DNA from: Cohnella sp. AR92
Lineage (GTDB): Bacteria > Bacillota > Bacilli > Paenibacillales > Paenibacillaceae
Direction: 5' to 3'
DNA length: 64,000 bases
Assembly: GCF_003990975.1 (NCBI RefSeq)
Contig: NZ_RZJR01000007.1
Span: 249,079 to 313,078, forward strand
The position numbers and the translations under genes are program-made. Under the pieces are notes generated by a model that saw only the letters and a program-made list of their open reading frames with translations, ran no database searches and was not told where the DNA came from. Each line of letters starts with the position of its first letter. The first letter of the stretch is position 1. Of this stretch, positions 45,592 through 53,350 are shown piece by piece.

Positions 45592-46212
45592 ATGGCCGTT
45601 GTATGTCCTAGCAGCAGCAGCTACCCAGCCAAACCAAGCTACAATGATTTCTGGAACTCTTATCACAGCCTTGCGGGCGATCTGGTTCCTTGGATCGGAA
45701 CCTCTATTTCTTTCATCCTAGTACACTGGTTCTCGGAATGGGGCATTCCGATTAACAACCCGGCATTCCAGACCTCAACCGAAGGTTATGCAAGCTCGCA
45801 AGGCAAGTGCGGCAACTTCCCCATCTTCGATACGCTTCAAGACGGAGCTTATGCCTATAAGGAGCTCATGGAGCGGCGTTATGTATTGCCTGCAACGGCA
45901 TACTCGAACATCTTTGGCGACAAGAACAACGTCAACGACGCATATATGAACGGGTTTGCCTCGGGTAAAACAGCAACAAACGTACTTACCGATAGCGGTA
46001 CGTACAAGTCGTCCGTGTCGTCGGTGCAGTTCAAAGGACGTTTGGAATCGGGCGGCACAATTACTTCGGGTACCTACGCGGCGAACGAAGCACTTGGAGC
46101 ATCCGCATGGAATGCCGGTCATTACATGCTGTCGACGGATACCTATCCGGGCGCTAAACTGAACCGTGTACTTGACTCTTCCGGTTGGGCTGCGAAGGAA
46201 GCAGCTTTGTAA
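45592..46212 (+). CDS. Peptidoglycan-hydrolase-like (glucosaminidase/lysozyme-type) protein
   Basis: 206 residues from ATG 45592, with GGGAGGAATT ahead. Residues 35-100 follow the glucosaminidase pattern: SFILVHWFSEWG with a candidate catalytic Glu49, INNPAF in place of NNLFGI, and FDTLQDGAYAYKELM. The remainder is unassigned. It has no signal peptide. It follows the glutaredoxin-like gene by 20 bases and is probably co-transcribed. The family match is distant. Confidence 0.55.
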   Translation: MAVVCPSSSSYPAKPSYNDFWNSYHSLAGDLVPWIGTSISFILVHWFSEWGIPINNPAFQTSTEGYASSQGKCGNFPIFDTLQDGAYAYKELMERRYVLPATAYSNIFGDKNNVNDAYMNGFASGKTATNVLTDSGTYKSSVSSVQFKGRLESGGTITSGTYAANEALGASAWNAGHYMLSTDTYPGAKLNRVLDSSGWAAKEAAL

Positions 46213-46222
46213 TAGACAAATA

Positions 46223-46263
46223 GGAGAAAGAGGAGAGATCATCTCCTCTTTCTCCCCTTATTT
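46223..46263 (+). terminator. Terminator
   Basis: GGAGAAAGAGGAGA (46223-46236) pairs perfectly with TCTCCTCTTTCTCC (46242-46255), followed by CCTTATTT. Confidence 0.8.
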
Positions 46264-46303
46264 GAGGGTTTAAATCAGAAAGGACTCACAGAGGAGTGGA
46301 CTC

Positions 46304-46516
46304 ATGCCAAATGAAAATTCTTATGGAAATCGCCTATTGTTCCTGCACGGCGAGCTATGTCGCGTTTCCCGGATGGTCACATTCTGTCATCCGGAAGATC
46401 AGGATTTATTTACTCAGGTCGGGCAGTTATTTGCAACTAGGCTAAAGGAGCTTCACAATGGCCGTCAACAGTCGTACTTGGATCTGATTTGCAAACCTGT
46501 CGTTTCCCACCAATAG
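46304..46516 (+). CDS. Small protein of unknown function
   Basis: 70 residues; ATG preceded by GAGGAGTGG. Probably helical (HPEDQDLFTQVGQLFATRLK) with two cysteines and no signal or membrane segment. A terminator follows at once. Family not recognised. Confidence 0.5.
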   Translation: MPNENSYGNRLLFLHGELCRVSRMVTFCHPEDQDLFTQVGQLFATRLKELHNGRQQSYLDLICKPVVSHQ

Positions 46517-46536
46517 GGTAGATTACTTAGTGTCGT

Positions 46537-46562
46537 GAGAAGCGGAACCCGCTTCTCTTTTT
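46537..46562. terminator. Terminator between convergent genes
   Basis: GAGAAGCGG (46537-46545) pairs with CCGCTTCTC (46549-46557), followed by TTTTT on the plus strand. Confidence 0.85.
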
Positions 46563-47172
46563 AATTTTCTATATTTGGGTCAATTAAGAAGGTCGTTAGT
46601 TCCAAATCCGTGACTTTATCATCAGTCAGGTTTAATATGAGCGCCGGGTAGAAGTATCCTTCATTCTCAGATGTACCCGTAATCCACATCGTGTAGGCAC
46701 CATTGTTCTGCGGTTGGCCTTGAACGGCATCCGGGTAGGCCTCGATCGCCTCATTCCTTGTACTTCCAACTCCAATATTATTTTGTGTTCTCATTTTAGA
46801 ACCGGAACTCACTATTATGGAGTCTACCCCCCTTGCATCGTCACTTTCTCCGGAGCGGTAGAAACTAATAGACATATCCAACTCATCATAGATCCACCAC
46901 ATATCCGGGCTTCCCCCGCCTCCATTCTGAGTGCTTGAAGGATCGCCAAGAACGCGCTTGACCTCATCTTGCGTGTCTCCGATGTGTACTCCTGCTATCG
47001 ATATGTTTTCTTTTGTTAAGGAACCTTGACCGGCTTCTTTTACGTTCTGTACGATTCTCTGATTGGCGCTTTCATTAGGACTTGCTTTATCTCCATCAGT
47101 CTCGCTACGGGTACATCCCGCAAGCAACAATCCAATTATGCTTGCCATAATAATCCCTTTTTTCAAATACAA
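46561..47172 (-). CDS. Lipoprotein of unknown function
   Basis: About 203 residues from a TTG at 47172 preceded by GAGGTGG, giving MYLKKGIIMASIIGLLLAGC with a clean lipobox; ATG 47148 would leave too short a leader, and the open frame to 47265 lacks a ribosome site. The mature part contains VHIGDTQDEVKRVLGDPSST and VGSTRNEAIEAYPDAVQG, two repeats of a small beta domain like those in SmpA/DUF4309-type lipoproteins. Function unknown. Confidence 0.7.
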   Translation of the reverse strand: MYLKKGIIMASIIGLLLAGCTRSETDGDKASPNESANQRIVQNVKEAGQGSLTKENISIAGVHIGDTQDEVKRVLGDPSSTQNGGGGSPDMWWIYDELDMSISFYRSGESDDARGVDSIIVSSGSKMRTQNNIGVGSTRNEAIEAYPDAVQGQPQNNGAYTMWITGTSENEGYFYPALILNLTDDKVTDLELTTFLIDPNIEN

Positions 47173-47286
47173 TCTATACCACCTCACAAATCTCAATATG
47201 TATATGGACTGCAGACGAATGGAAAAAGTTTCAAGCCATAAGTCATTTATTAAAGTGAGCGTCATTGATTAACTACGTTGTCTTTT

Positions 47287-47979
47287 CTAATTGACCTCTT
47301 GTAACGACAGTTCCCCCACCGTTAATGATTGATCTAACATTTGAAATTCGGCTTCTACAGTAGCCATGAAATTTCCAGGAGATACTTGGGCGGGCACTTC
47401 AGCTATCACTTGTTTATCCTCAATCCTATACCGGACAATATTGCCAAAGACAACGTCGTCAAACCATAAGCCCGCTTCCTTAACCCCGTATTCCTTAGTC
47501 AACGTTTTGCCTTTATAGGACAAGGAAAAACGATGTTTTCCATCGTTTATTTCGTGGCTCGACTTCACGCTGGAACGAACCGCTTGAACCGGGTCTTGTA
47601 CGGAAAACTCATAGTAGTCGTTCTTTAGGGCATGAAGCTCTGTTTTTTGTACTCCGGTTCCGTATCCCGACGTAAGCACGATAATGATCTCATTCTCCGG
47701 GCCGTTATCCATGTTTTCAACGTATATCTCGGGACTATAGGTTGGGTTTGCGACATTCTTCCAAGGGAACTTCTTTTCTTGGTTTCTTATTTTCACGGTC
47801 AAGCCTGTGAACATCTCCCCCGTTGCCTTGGTATCGGCAAGGATCTGAACGGATTTATCCTGGCTTTCAGATATAACCTGCTGCGTTGCTTCTGAACTTA
47901 TGGGTTCACTGGTTGCAGAGGAATTAGAACATCCCGCCATGAGAAAGCATAAACCGATCACGCTTAAATACTTCTTCAT
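47287..47979 (-). CDS. Lipoprotein of unknown function
   Basis: 230 residues with a good signal peptide and lipobox MAGC (Cys17), then a Ser/Glu-rich linker. A beta-rich domain follows (SPEIYVENMDNGPENEIIIV). There is no family I can name with confidence. Its A+T-rich codon use matches its neighbours. It is separated from rsoA upstream by a strong terminator, so it must have its own promoter, which I did not find. Confidence 0.7.
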   Translation of the reverse strand: MKKYLSVIGLCFLMAGCSNSSATSEPISSEATQQVISESQDKSVQILADTKATGEMFTGLTVKIRNQEKKFPWKNVANPTYSPEIYVENMDNGPENEIIIVLTSGYGTGVQKTELHALKNDYYEFSVQDPVQAVRSSVKSSHEINDGKHRFSLSYKGKTLTKEYGVKEAGLWFDDVVFGNIVRYRIEDKQVIAEVPAQVSPGNFMATVEAEFQMLDQSLTVGELSLQEVN

Positions 47980-48065
47980 CTGTATCCCTCCTCATGTTCT
48001 CAAAAGTATCCATTATTAAGTAGACATCTTTATCCTTCCAAAAGTTTCAAATAAACATTCCCAAA

Positions 48066-48092
48066 AAGAAAAAACCGCTCACAAACGAGCGG
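48066..48092 (-). terminator. Terminator after rsoA
   Basis: CCGCTC/GAGCGG stem (48075-48080 and 48087-48092) with, on the minus strand, GGTTTTTTTCTTTTTGG after it. Confidence 0.85.
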
Positions 48093-48108
48093 GATTGGTA
48101 CGATTCCG

Positions 48109-48351
48109 TTAGAAAGAGTCACTAAGATTGCGGCAGAAAGAGGTGAAGTCTGGATTCTTCGACATGTCGTAACCTTGTACTTTGTTGATAATCCTCTCGA
48201 TAATAGATTGTTCAAGATCATCCTGCCGATCTTGTTTCATCTTGTATTTTGCGCTTCTAATAACCGGCATAAACATGGACAAGATGCTTTGCATGGCCTC
48301 TTTGTCACCGTCTTGCGCTTTTTGCACGAGCTCGTACAGGTCATTTTCCAT
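48109..48351 (-). CDS. rsoA: Co-sigma factor, RsoA-like (region 2 half of a split sigma factor)
   Basis: 80 residues, close to the 79 of Bacillus subtilis RsoA. The helical sequence ENDLYELVQKAQDGDKEAMQ and RQDDLEQSIIERIINKVQGY has the helix-rich layout of sigma region 2 (core RNA polymerase and -10 contacts) without region 4. Its start overlaps the yvrJ stop. In B. subtilis RsoA works with SigO as a two-part sigma factor. The call rests on size, layout and the adjoining sigO-like and yvrJ-like genes. Confidence 0.75.
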   Translation of the reverse strand: MENDLYELVQKAQDGDKEAMQSILSMFMPVIRSAKYKMKQDRQDDLEQSIIERIINKVQGYDMSKNPDFTSFCRNLSDSF

Positions 48352-48532
48352 GGCTATCCTCGCTTGAATTCTTTTTTATTACTTCCGTCAACCTGAGAAT
48401 GCTCTCGGTCAGCGTTTCGAGTTTTTTCTCAAACCGGATAAGCAGGTATCCCGTTAAGACAATGGGAAACCCAACCTGACTGACCGCGGTAAGCAAATAG
48501 GTAAGGGTCTGGCTCTCTTCCAAACTCGTCAC
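48341..48532 (-). CDS. yvrJ: YvrJ-family small membrane protein
   Basis: 63 residues from a GTG at 48532 whose GTGA overlaps the sigO stop. One membrane helix (LLTAVSQVGFPIVLTGYLLIRF) is followed by a charged cytoplasmic helix (EKKLETLTESILRLTEVIKK). The VGFPI-xxxYLL pattern is that of the YvrJ family, which in B. subtilis is linked to the SigO locus. Function unknown; an anti-sigma or holin-like role has no direct support. Confidence 0.8.
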   Translation of the reverse strand: MTSLEESQTLTYLLTAVSQVGFPIVLTGYLLIRFEKKLETLTESILRLTEVIKKNSSEDSHGK

Positions 48533-49134
48533 CCCCTCTCTATCAAGGCAAGTCGCAGTTTCTTCAAGGCTAAGTTCCTTGTTTTGCTCACGGCCTGCGG
48601 GGATACTCCAATCATTCGTGCGATTTCGTTATCCTGGTAACACAAGGAGTAATAGAGAGTGGCGATATGCTGTTGTTTAGGGGAGAGGATAGCGAAGGCA
48701 CGTGAAAGGCTCTCGTTTGAGAAGGAGACTTTAAATTGATCGGGGTCTGCTAGAATGGCCTCCGACTCCGATTGAATTTGCTTGGATAATTGTCTTTCTC
48801 CCAGAGTCTCCCCGCCATCCCCCTCTGCTGAGGAGGGGCGATCGAAAATCAATGGATATCGATTATCATTCTTTCGATGTTGACGTTGCTGATCGATTGT
48901 ACAGAATTTAATAGTGGAGACAAGATACTTGACGAATCGAATTCTAAAAAAGTGTTTGCGGAATCGGTCATCGAGTTCCTTTCTGCCTTCTTCTTCCCCA
49001 TCGAGAGCTCTTAATAGAAGTACGACATGCCGATCCGTTAGAAAAAAATCTCGAATAACGCGATCCGAATATACAAGTCGGTTCTCTTCGCAGTGTCGTT
49101 GGAATCTTTCTCTCTGAACTGGAGTAAGTGCCAT
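48529..49134 (-). CDS. sigO: Sigma-70-type factor, SigO-like (region 4 half of a split sigma factor)
   Basis: 201 residues. The C-terminal 60 residues are a region 4 helix-turn-helix (LSPKQQHIATLYYSLCYQDN, then EIARMIGVSPQAVSKT). The N-terminal half has no clear region 2. A long polar segment lies in the middle. GGGGGG precedes the ATG. It is coupled to yvrJ and rsoA, the combination that in B. subtilis yields a SigO-RsoA holoenzyme. A UviA/TcdR-type single sigma factor is the alternative, but the rsoA-like partner speaks against it. Confidence 0.78.
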   Translation of the reverse strand: MALTPVQRERFQRHCEENRLVYSDRVIRDFFLTDRHVVLLLRALDGEEEGRKELDDRFRKHFFRIRFVKYLVSTIKFCTIDQQRQHRKNDNRYPLIFDRPSSAEGDGGETLGERQLSKQIQSESEAILADPDQFKVSFSNESLSRAFAILSPKQQHIATLYYSLCYQDNEIARMIGVSPQAVSKTRNLALKKLRLALIERG

Positions 49135-49206
49135 TTACATCCCCCCTTAGCCTCGTAGAATGCATCTATCCTAAAAGTGGAAATAAACTGCAATAAAACA
49201 ACCAAC

Positions 49207-49223
49207 TTTACCATTTTGGTAAA
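49207..49223. promoter_or_regulatory. Palindromic operator 1 in the sigO leader
   Basis: TTTACCA-TTT-TGGTAAA, a perfect inverted repeat, about 73 bases before the sigO start and 72 downstream of its -10. Confidence 0.75.
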
Positions 49224-49294
49224 ATAACTAAACGACTTCTCTCCCAATCGTTAAGATCCCCCAAATTTTTTCCAAGATCTCGCCATAATAGGAT

Positions 49295-49322
49295 AGTATA
49301 TTACCATTATGGCAAGTGTCAA
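49295..49322 (-). promoter_or_regulatory. SigA promoter of sigO-yvrJ-rsoA with operator 2 filling the spacer
   Basis: On the minus strand TTGACA (49322-49317), 16 bases, TATACT (49300-49295). The spacer is occupied exactly by ATTACCA-TTA-TGGCAAG (49300-49316), a close copy of operators 1 and 3. A bound repressor would exclude RNA polymerase. Confidence 0.8.
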
Positions 49323-49375
49323 CCCGAATTAAGCTACATAAATCAGGTCGTTTGCCAAATCGGAAATCACCTAGA

Positions 49376-50194
49376 CTATCCTTGCTGCCGCTCTGTTACA
49401 TAGAAAGAAACGTTATCAACCTTCCAGTCGCGACCATCGAAAAGAAAAGTCACTTGCCGATGAAGGACTTTGCCCGGCTCGGTGTATTCGGGGTGGAGAT
49501 CGCCTTCGGACGACTCCAGGTAGATTGCGGTTTTCTCATCCTTGTACGCGACGTTCCCTAGCCGAATGGAATTGACGATCCTCACGTTATACGCTAGTCC
49601 TTTGCTAGAAGACAACGACTGGATCATTTTATCCGTAAAATAAGAGCTGAAGGTGGTCTTAACGTTCTTTATGGACGCCAGATTGGTCGCTTCGTTCACT
49701 TTACTAATCATGTCGGTAAGCTGCTGTTCCGTGATTTTCTTGAGAATCTGCGGGGCTGGCTTCTCCGGGATGATTCGGATCTGCTTGCCGTCGAGAGAGA
49801 CGGTAGCCGATTGGGCGGCCTGGCTCCATTCCACCTCCGCCCCCATTACCTGGCTGACGAATCGCAACGGCACGAAGGTCCGGCTATTCTCCAGGTACGC
49901 AGGCACGTCGATCTGAACCTCTTTTTGATTGACATAAACAATCTTCGAATCGACCTTGAGGACGATGACGACATCCCCTTTGATAATCGTGATGTCTTTG
50001 GACTTCGAATCCCATGCGACCTCGGCTCCCATCTTCTCCGATACGGAACGCAGGGGGATAAGCATCCGATTCTCCTTGAGCTTTCCTTCCACTGCAGGAT
50101 CTGCCTCGTCCGCATAAGCGGAGGCAGATAATAAGGGCGCACTCCACAGCGCGGTGCCTAATAATAGGACAAGCATTCCGTTCGTTCGGATCAT
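49376..50194 (-). CDS. Secreted stalk-domain (copper-amine-oxidase-N-like) protein
   Basis: 272 residues with a signal peptide ending ASAYA. Two stalk-domain repeats are visible: MLIPLRSVSEKMGAEVAWDS and TFVPLRFVSQVMGAEVEWSQ. The C-terminal about 120 residues are an unassigned domain (ISKVNEATNLASIKNVKTTF). It is divergent from the XRE gene, with operator 3 in the shared 142-base gap, so it could be regulated by the same repressor. It is unlike the longer stalk protein at 28389 in its C-terminal half. Confidence 0.85.
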   Translation of the reverse strand: MIRTNGMLVLLLGTALWSAPLLSASAYADEADPAVEGKLKENRMLIPLRSVSEKMGAEVAWDSKSKDITIIKGDVVIVLKVDSKIVYVNQKEVQIDVPAYLENSRTFVPLRFVSQVMGAEVEWSQAAQSATVSLDGKQIRIIPEKPAPQILKKITEQQLTDMISKVNEATNLASIKNVKTTFSSYFTDKMIQSLSSSKGLAYNVRIVNSIRLGNVAYKDEKTAIYLESSEGDLHPEYTEPGKVLHRQVTFLFDGRDWKVDNVSFYVTERQQG

Positions 50195-50270
50195 GCATAG
50201 ACCTCCCTATTCCTTTTCAGAATAAGACTCCATTTATAGGAAAATGTTGCAACAGGGGATCTGAAACCAT

Positions 50271-50300
50271 TTTACCAATATGGAAAACATGTGCTATACT
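50271..50300 (+). promoter_or_regulatory. Promoter of the XRE gene overlapped by operator 3
   Basis: TTACCA (-35, 50272-50277), 17 bases, and extended -10 TGCTATACT (TATACT at 50295-50300). TTTACCA-ATA-TGGAAAA (50271-50287) covers the -35. This layout suggests negative autoregulation. Confidence 0.7.
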
Positions 50301-50336
50301 GAATCCATCCAATTCCGGAGTAAAGGAAGATTCTCT

Positions 50337-50729
50337 ATGACATTGGGCAAGAGATTAAGAGAACGGCGAGAACGCTTCGGCAAGACGCAGCTGGATGCCG
50401 CGAGAGAGCTGGGGATCAGCAACGTCCAGCTGTCCCGGTACGAATCGGACGACCGCAAGCCGGAGCCCGAGATGCTGAGCCGGTTCGCCGAATATTACCG
50501 GACGACGACCGACTACCTGCTGGGCCGGACGGAAGACACCACGCTGGGAAGCGGAAGCTCCGCCAACCTAGCCGAGTTCGAACGCTTCATCAATAACCCG
50601 GAGCACGGCGTTTTTTTCAAAGAATATCTGAATGCCCCCGAAGAGAGAAAAGAAGAGATGCTGAGATTCTGGGAGTTTATTCGAGAGAAAGAACGGAATC
50701 GCCGGCCTGGCGACCGCCAAGGAGAGTAA
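50337..50729 (+). CDS. XRE-family repressor (ImmR-like)
   Basis: 130 residues from ATG 50337 (AAAGGAA ahead). Residues 2-58 are a standard Cro/C1 helix-turn-helix (GKRLRERRERFGKTQLDAAR, then SNVQLSRYESDDRKPEPEML) ending in DYLLGRT, as in ImmR-like repressors. The C-terminal half is helical and may dimerise or be the protease target. The next gene encodes an ImmA protease, the usual partner. It probably binds the TTTACCA-N3-TGGTAAA palindromes (inference from position). Confidence 0.88.
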   Translation: MTLGKRLRERRERFGKTQLDAARELGISNVQLSRYESDDRKPEPEMLSRFAEYYRTTTDYLLGRTEDTTLGSGSSANLAEFERFINNPEHGVFFKEYLNAPEERKEEMLRFWEFIREKERNRRPGDRQGE

Positions 50730-50832
50730 ACAAATCGCCCGATCTGTATTATGATAAGTGGAGCACGCCCGAAGGGGCGTTCCTTTTTACCCATTAATGC
50801 GAACATACATTCCCGTAAAATGAGGTGCAGCT

Positions 50833-51423
50833 ATGCTTCGATACGATATGACGACTCCGATGGAGCAGTGGATCGAGAACCTGTGGAGGAGAGCCGGAAT
50901 CCTGTCGCCCGCCCAGCTTAACGTCGATGAGGTGGCGAACCGCCTCAATGTCTGGGTTCATTACCTGAACCAGTCCAGCAAGGCGCTGGAATGGATGGGG
51001 ATGCGCTCGATCTTGCTGGACCGCAGGCTGAGCCGGGTCGAGCAATGGGAGGACTTCCTGCACGAGCTGTGCCACGTGCTGAGGCATGCGGGCAGCCAGA
51101 CGCTGATGCCCCAGGCGTTCCTGGAGCATCAGGAGGCGGACGCGAACCGCTTCGTCCTGTACGCGGCCGTCCCTTCCTTCATGCTGCAGGGCGTTCGCCT
51201 GCCCGAGCGCCAGAGCGAAGCCGCCGATTGGATCGCTTCTCACTTCGGGGTGACCCATACGCTTGCCTATCAGCGGCTGGAGCAGATCCAACGCCGCACG
51301 TTCGAAGCCATTCTGTGGGAGGAACTGGAGAAGCTCGAAGGGAGCAGGGGCGGCCGACCGTCGCGGAGCCGGTCCGGCGGAGATGCGCTATCCGCGTCCT
51401 TGGCCGAAGTTTTCGCGCTTTAG
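50833..51423 (+). CDS. ImmA/IrrE-family metallo-endopeptidase
   Basis: 196 residues. The zinc motif HELCH (77-81) and the downstream EHQEADANRF (third ligand Glu) define the ImmA/IrrE family. Such proteases cleave a cognate XRE repressor to relieve repression, as ImmA does to ImmR in ICEBs1 and as IrrE does to DdrO. The gene is 103 bases after the XRE gene. The C-terminal 30 residues are low-complexity (GGRPSRSRSGGD). Confidence 0.9.
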   Translation: MLRYDMTTPMEQWIENLWRRAGILSPAQLNVDEVANRLNVWVHYLNQSSKALEWMGMRSILLDRRLSRVEQWEDFLHELCHVLRHAGSQTLMPQAFLEHQEADANRFVLYAAVPSFMLQGVRLPERQSEAADWIASHFGVTHTLAYQRLEQIQRRTFEAILWEELEKLEGSRGGRPSRSRSGGDALSASLAEVFAL

Positions 51424-51503
51424 GGCAAACGAGGTTGAACCCTTTTCTGATCGAAACAGTCTAATTCCTTGATCAGACTATATATCGATTAGAGGCGATT
51501 CGA

Positions 51504-52316
51504 TTGAGAAACCAGACTTGGCAATGGCTCTCGTTGACTTCATTAGCACTCCTGTTGTTCGCTGCAGGGTGCCAAAGTTCTTCTTCCGATCAGAACTTAC
51601 CCGCAGCTACCTCATCCGCATCTCCTTCTACCGTTCCTCTTGCAACGAGCACCGAATCGGCTAGCCCGGCTGCACCGAGCCCATCGGCAAGCTCGGACGA
51701 AGCGCTAGTAACGGAAGGAACGGTACCTTCGGGTGCCAAATGGGCGATTTATCGGGAGCACGCAGGGAAGGAGCTTACGTTCCACCTTGAGAAGGGGAAT
51801 GGAGAACAGCAGGAGACGATCATTCCCGTTCAACAGGATTGGGAGCGGAACGTGCAGCGGGAAGGCGTCTTCCCTTCGATCGGCGGAAGCGGAGCGCAGA
51901 CGGGCGATTGGCTGCTTCTTACTTCCGATCCCGGCTTGGGGCAGATGTCCAAGAGCCTATATCGATTGGACGGGAAGAAAGGGGCTTGGGCATTCGTTGC
52001 CGATCTTAGCACGGTGTTGGACGGTTATCCGACGGGAATGGCTTTCCGCGATTCGCTGCACGGTTGGATTGCGGCGACCTATCACGGCGCGAGCTCCGTT
52101 CCGTTGTTTCGCACCGAAGACGGAGGCAGCCATTGGGCGCTGCAGGAGATCTCGATCCCGGAAGGCTTTAAATACGGCAATGCATTCCCTCCGGAGTTCG
52201 ACTCTTCCGATCCGCGCAACGGTACTCTTTCTATCCAATTCGTGAGCGATGATCAGCGTTTGACGGTTGTTTATACGACGTCCGACGGCGGCGATACCTG
52301 GGTCGCCAATCAATAA
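51504..52316 (+). CDS. Lipoprotein with BNR/Asp-box repeats
   Basis: 270 residues from a TTG at 51504 (AGAGGCGATTCGA ahead). Lipobox FAAGC (Cys23) is followed by a Ser/Pro/Thr-rich linker of about 40 residues. Two Asp-box motifs, TEDGGSHW and TSDGGDTW, mark a beta-propeller-like fold of the sialidase/Sortilin superfamily; with only two or three blades visible it may be a partial propeller. Outer-surface binding protein by inference. Confidence 0.8.
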   Translation: MRNQTWQWLSLTSLALLLFAAGCQSSSSDQNLPAATSSASPSTVPLATSTESASPAAPSPSASSDEALVTEGTVPSGAKWAIYREHAGKELTFHLEKGNGEQQETIIPVQQDWERNVQREGVFPSIGGSGAQTGDWLLLTSDPGLGQMSKSLYRLDGKKGAWAFVADLSTVLDGYPTGMAFRDSLHGWIAATYHGASSVPLFRTEDGGSHWALQEISIPEGFKYGNAFPPEFDSSDPRNGTLSIQFVSDDQRLTVVYTTSDGGDTWVANQ

Positions 52317-52359
52317 GAGCCGCGTGGGAGCCGGGCTTCGGCCCGCCTTCTCGCGGCTC
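52317..52359. terminator. Bidirectional terminator
   Basis: GAGCCGCG and CGCGGCTC close an outer stem around an inner GCCGGGC-TTCG-GCCCGC hairpin between convergent genes. Confidence 0.8.
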
Positions 52360-52378
52360 TCATCCAAAAATTAAAGGC

Positions 52379-52912
52379 TTAATAAGCGGTTACGCCGATC
52401 TTGTTGATCGTCTCCTGAATGAAGGCCGGCTCGTCCTGCGGGCCGCGGGACGTGATCAGGTTGCCGTCCACGACGACCTCTTTGTCGACGAACGTACCGC
52501 CGGCTTGCTCGATCTCCGCTTGAATGCCGGAATATCCGGTCAGCGTTTTGCCCTGCAGCAATCCGGCGCTGGCCAGCACCTGCGGGCCGTGGCAGATGGC
52601 GGCGATCGGGATGCCTCGGCTGTTCGCCTGCTTCACGAATTCCTGCACGGCCCGGTCGCCGCGCAGCTTCTCCGGAGAGCTGCCTCCGGGAATGACGACC
52701 GCCTCGTAATCCGCCGCATTCGCTTCCGACGCGGCCAGGTGGGTCGTATAGGAGATCGTCCCTTGCTTGCCTTTCAGCTCTTCGCCGCCCTTAAGCCCGA
52801 TAATCACGGCGTCGCTGCCGTTCTCCACCATCGCATCGTACGGATTTCTCATCTCCGAATCCTCATAGCCTTCGGCCAAGAGAAAAGCGACTTTCTTTGC
52901 ACTCTGTTTCAT
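52379..52912 (-). CDS. DJ-1/PfpI-family protein (YfkM-like general stress protein)
   Basis: 177 residues, the full family length. The nucleophile elbow AAICHGPQ places Cys107-His108, and an N-terminal Glu near residue 18 completes the site. PGGSSPEKLRGD is also typical. Members are deglycase-, chaperone- or protease-like; B. subtilis YfkM is a general stress protein. It is monocistronic, with no SigB promoter that I could identify. Confidence 0.92.
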   Translation of the reverse strand: MKQSAKKVAFLLAEGYEDSEMRNPYDAMVENGSDAVIIGLKGGEELKGKQGTISYTTHLAASEANAADYEAVVIPGGSSPEKLRGDRAVQEFVKQANSRGIPIAAICHGPQVLASAGLLQGKTLTGYSGIQAEIEQAGGTFVDKEVVVDGNLITSRGPQDEPAFIQETINKIGVTAY

Positions 52913-53112
52913 GACGCATCGCTCCTATCCGAATGAACTTCTTCCCTTCCTGACAGGGATTAGATTACCCGGATAAGCTTGGAACCAAACGTCATTTCTT
53001 GCTTGCGCGAGCAAAGATCGAAGCTCCATTTTCGGCTCGGTTCGATGGATTGGTAAAAGGAGAATGCAAAAATGCGGCCCTCCGAGGAGGAACCGCATTG
53101 GGTTTGTTTAGG

Positions 53113-53188
<76 letters not shown>

Positions 53189-53350
53189 GCGACGACTTCT
53201 ATATATTATCGATTTTCTCCGGACAAGTCAACACTTTTGGCAAATGTATTTTTTTACAGTTTTTACCCCGTGTTTGAACGCTTATTTCACCCCCTCCGCG
53301 ATCGCCGCATACGTTGTAAGGACGTTAGCCCAAGGCAAAGGGGAGCAGAC

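Noticed and set aside
48529-49134. Phage or toxin-type (UviA/TcdR) sigma factor standing alone
   Set aside because: The overlapping yvrJ-like and rsoA-like genes match the SigO locus better, and no toxin or bacteriocin gene is adjacent.
43707-51423. Intact prophage
   Set aside because: A lysin, XRE-ImmA and sigma factor suggest phage-like regulation, but no integrase, capsid, portal, terminase or tail genes occur and no attachment repeats are visible.
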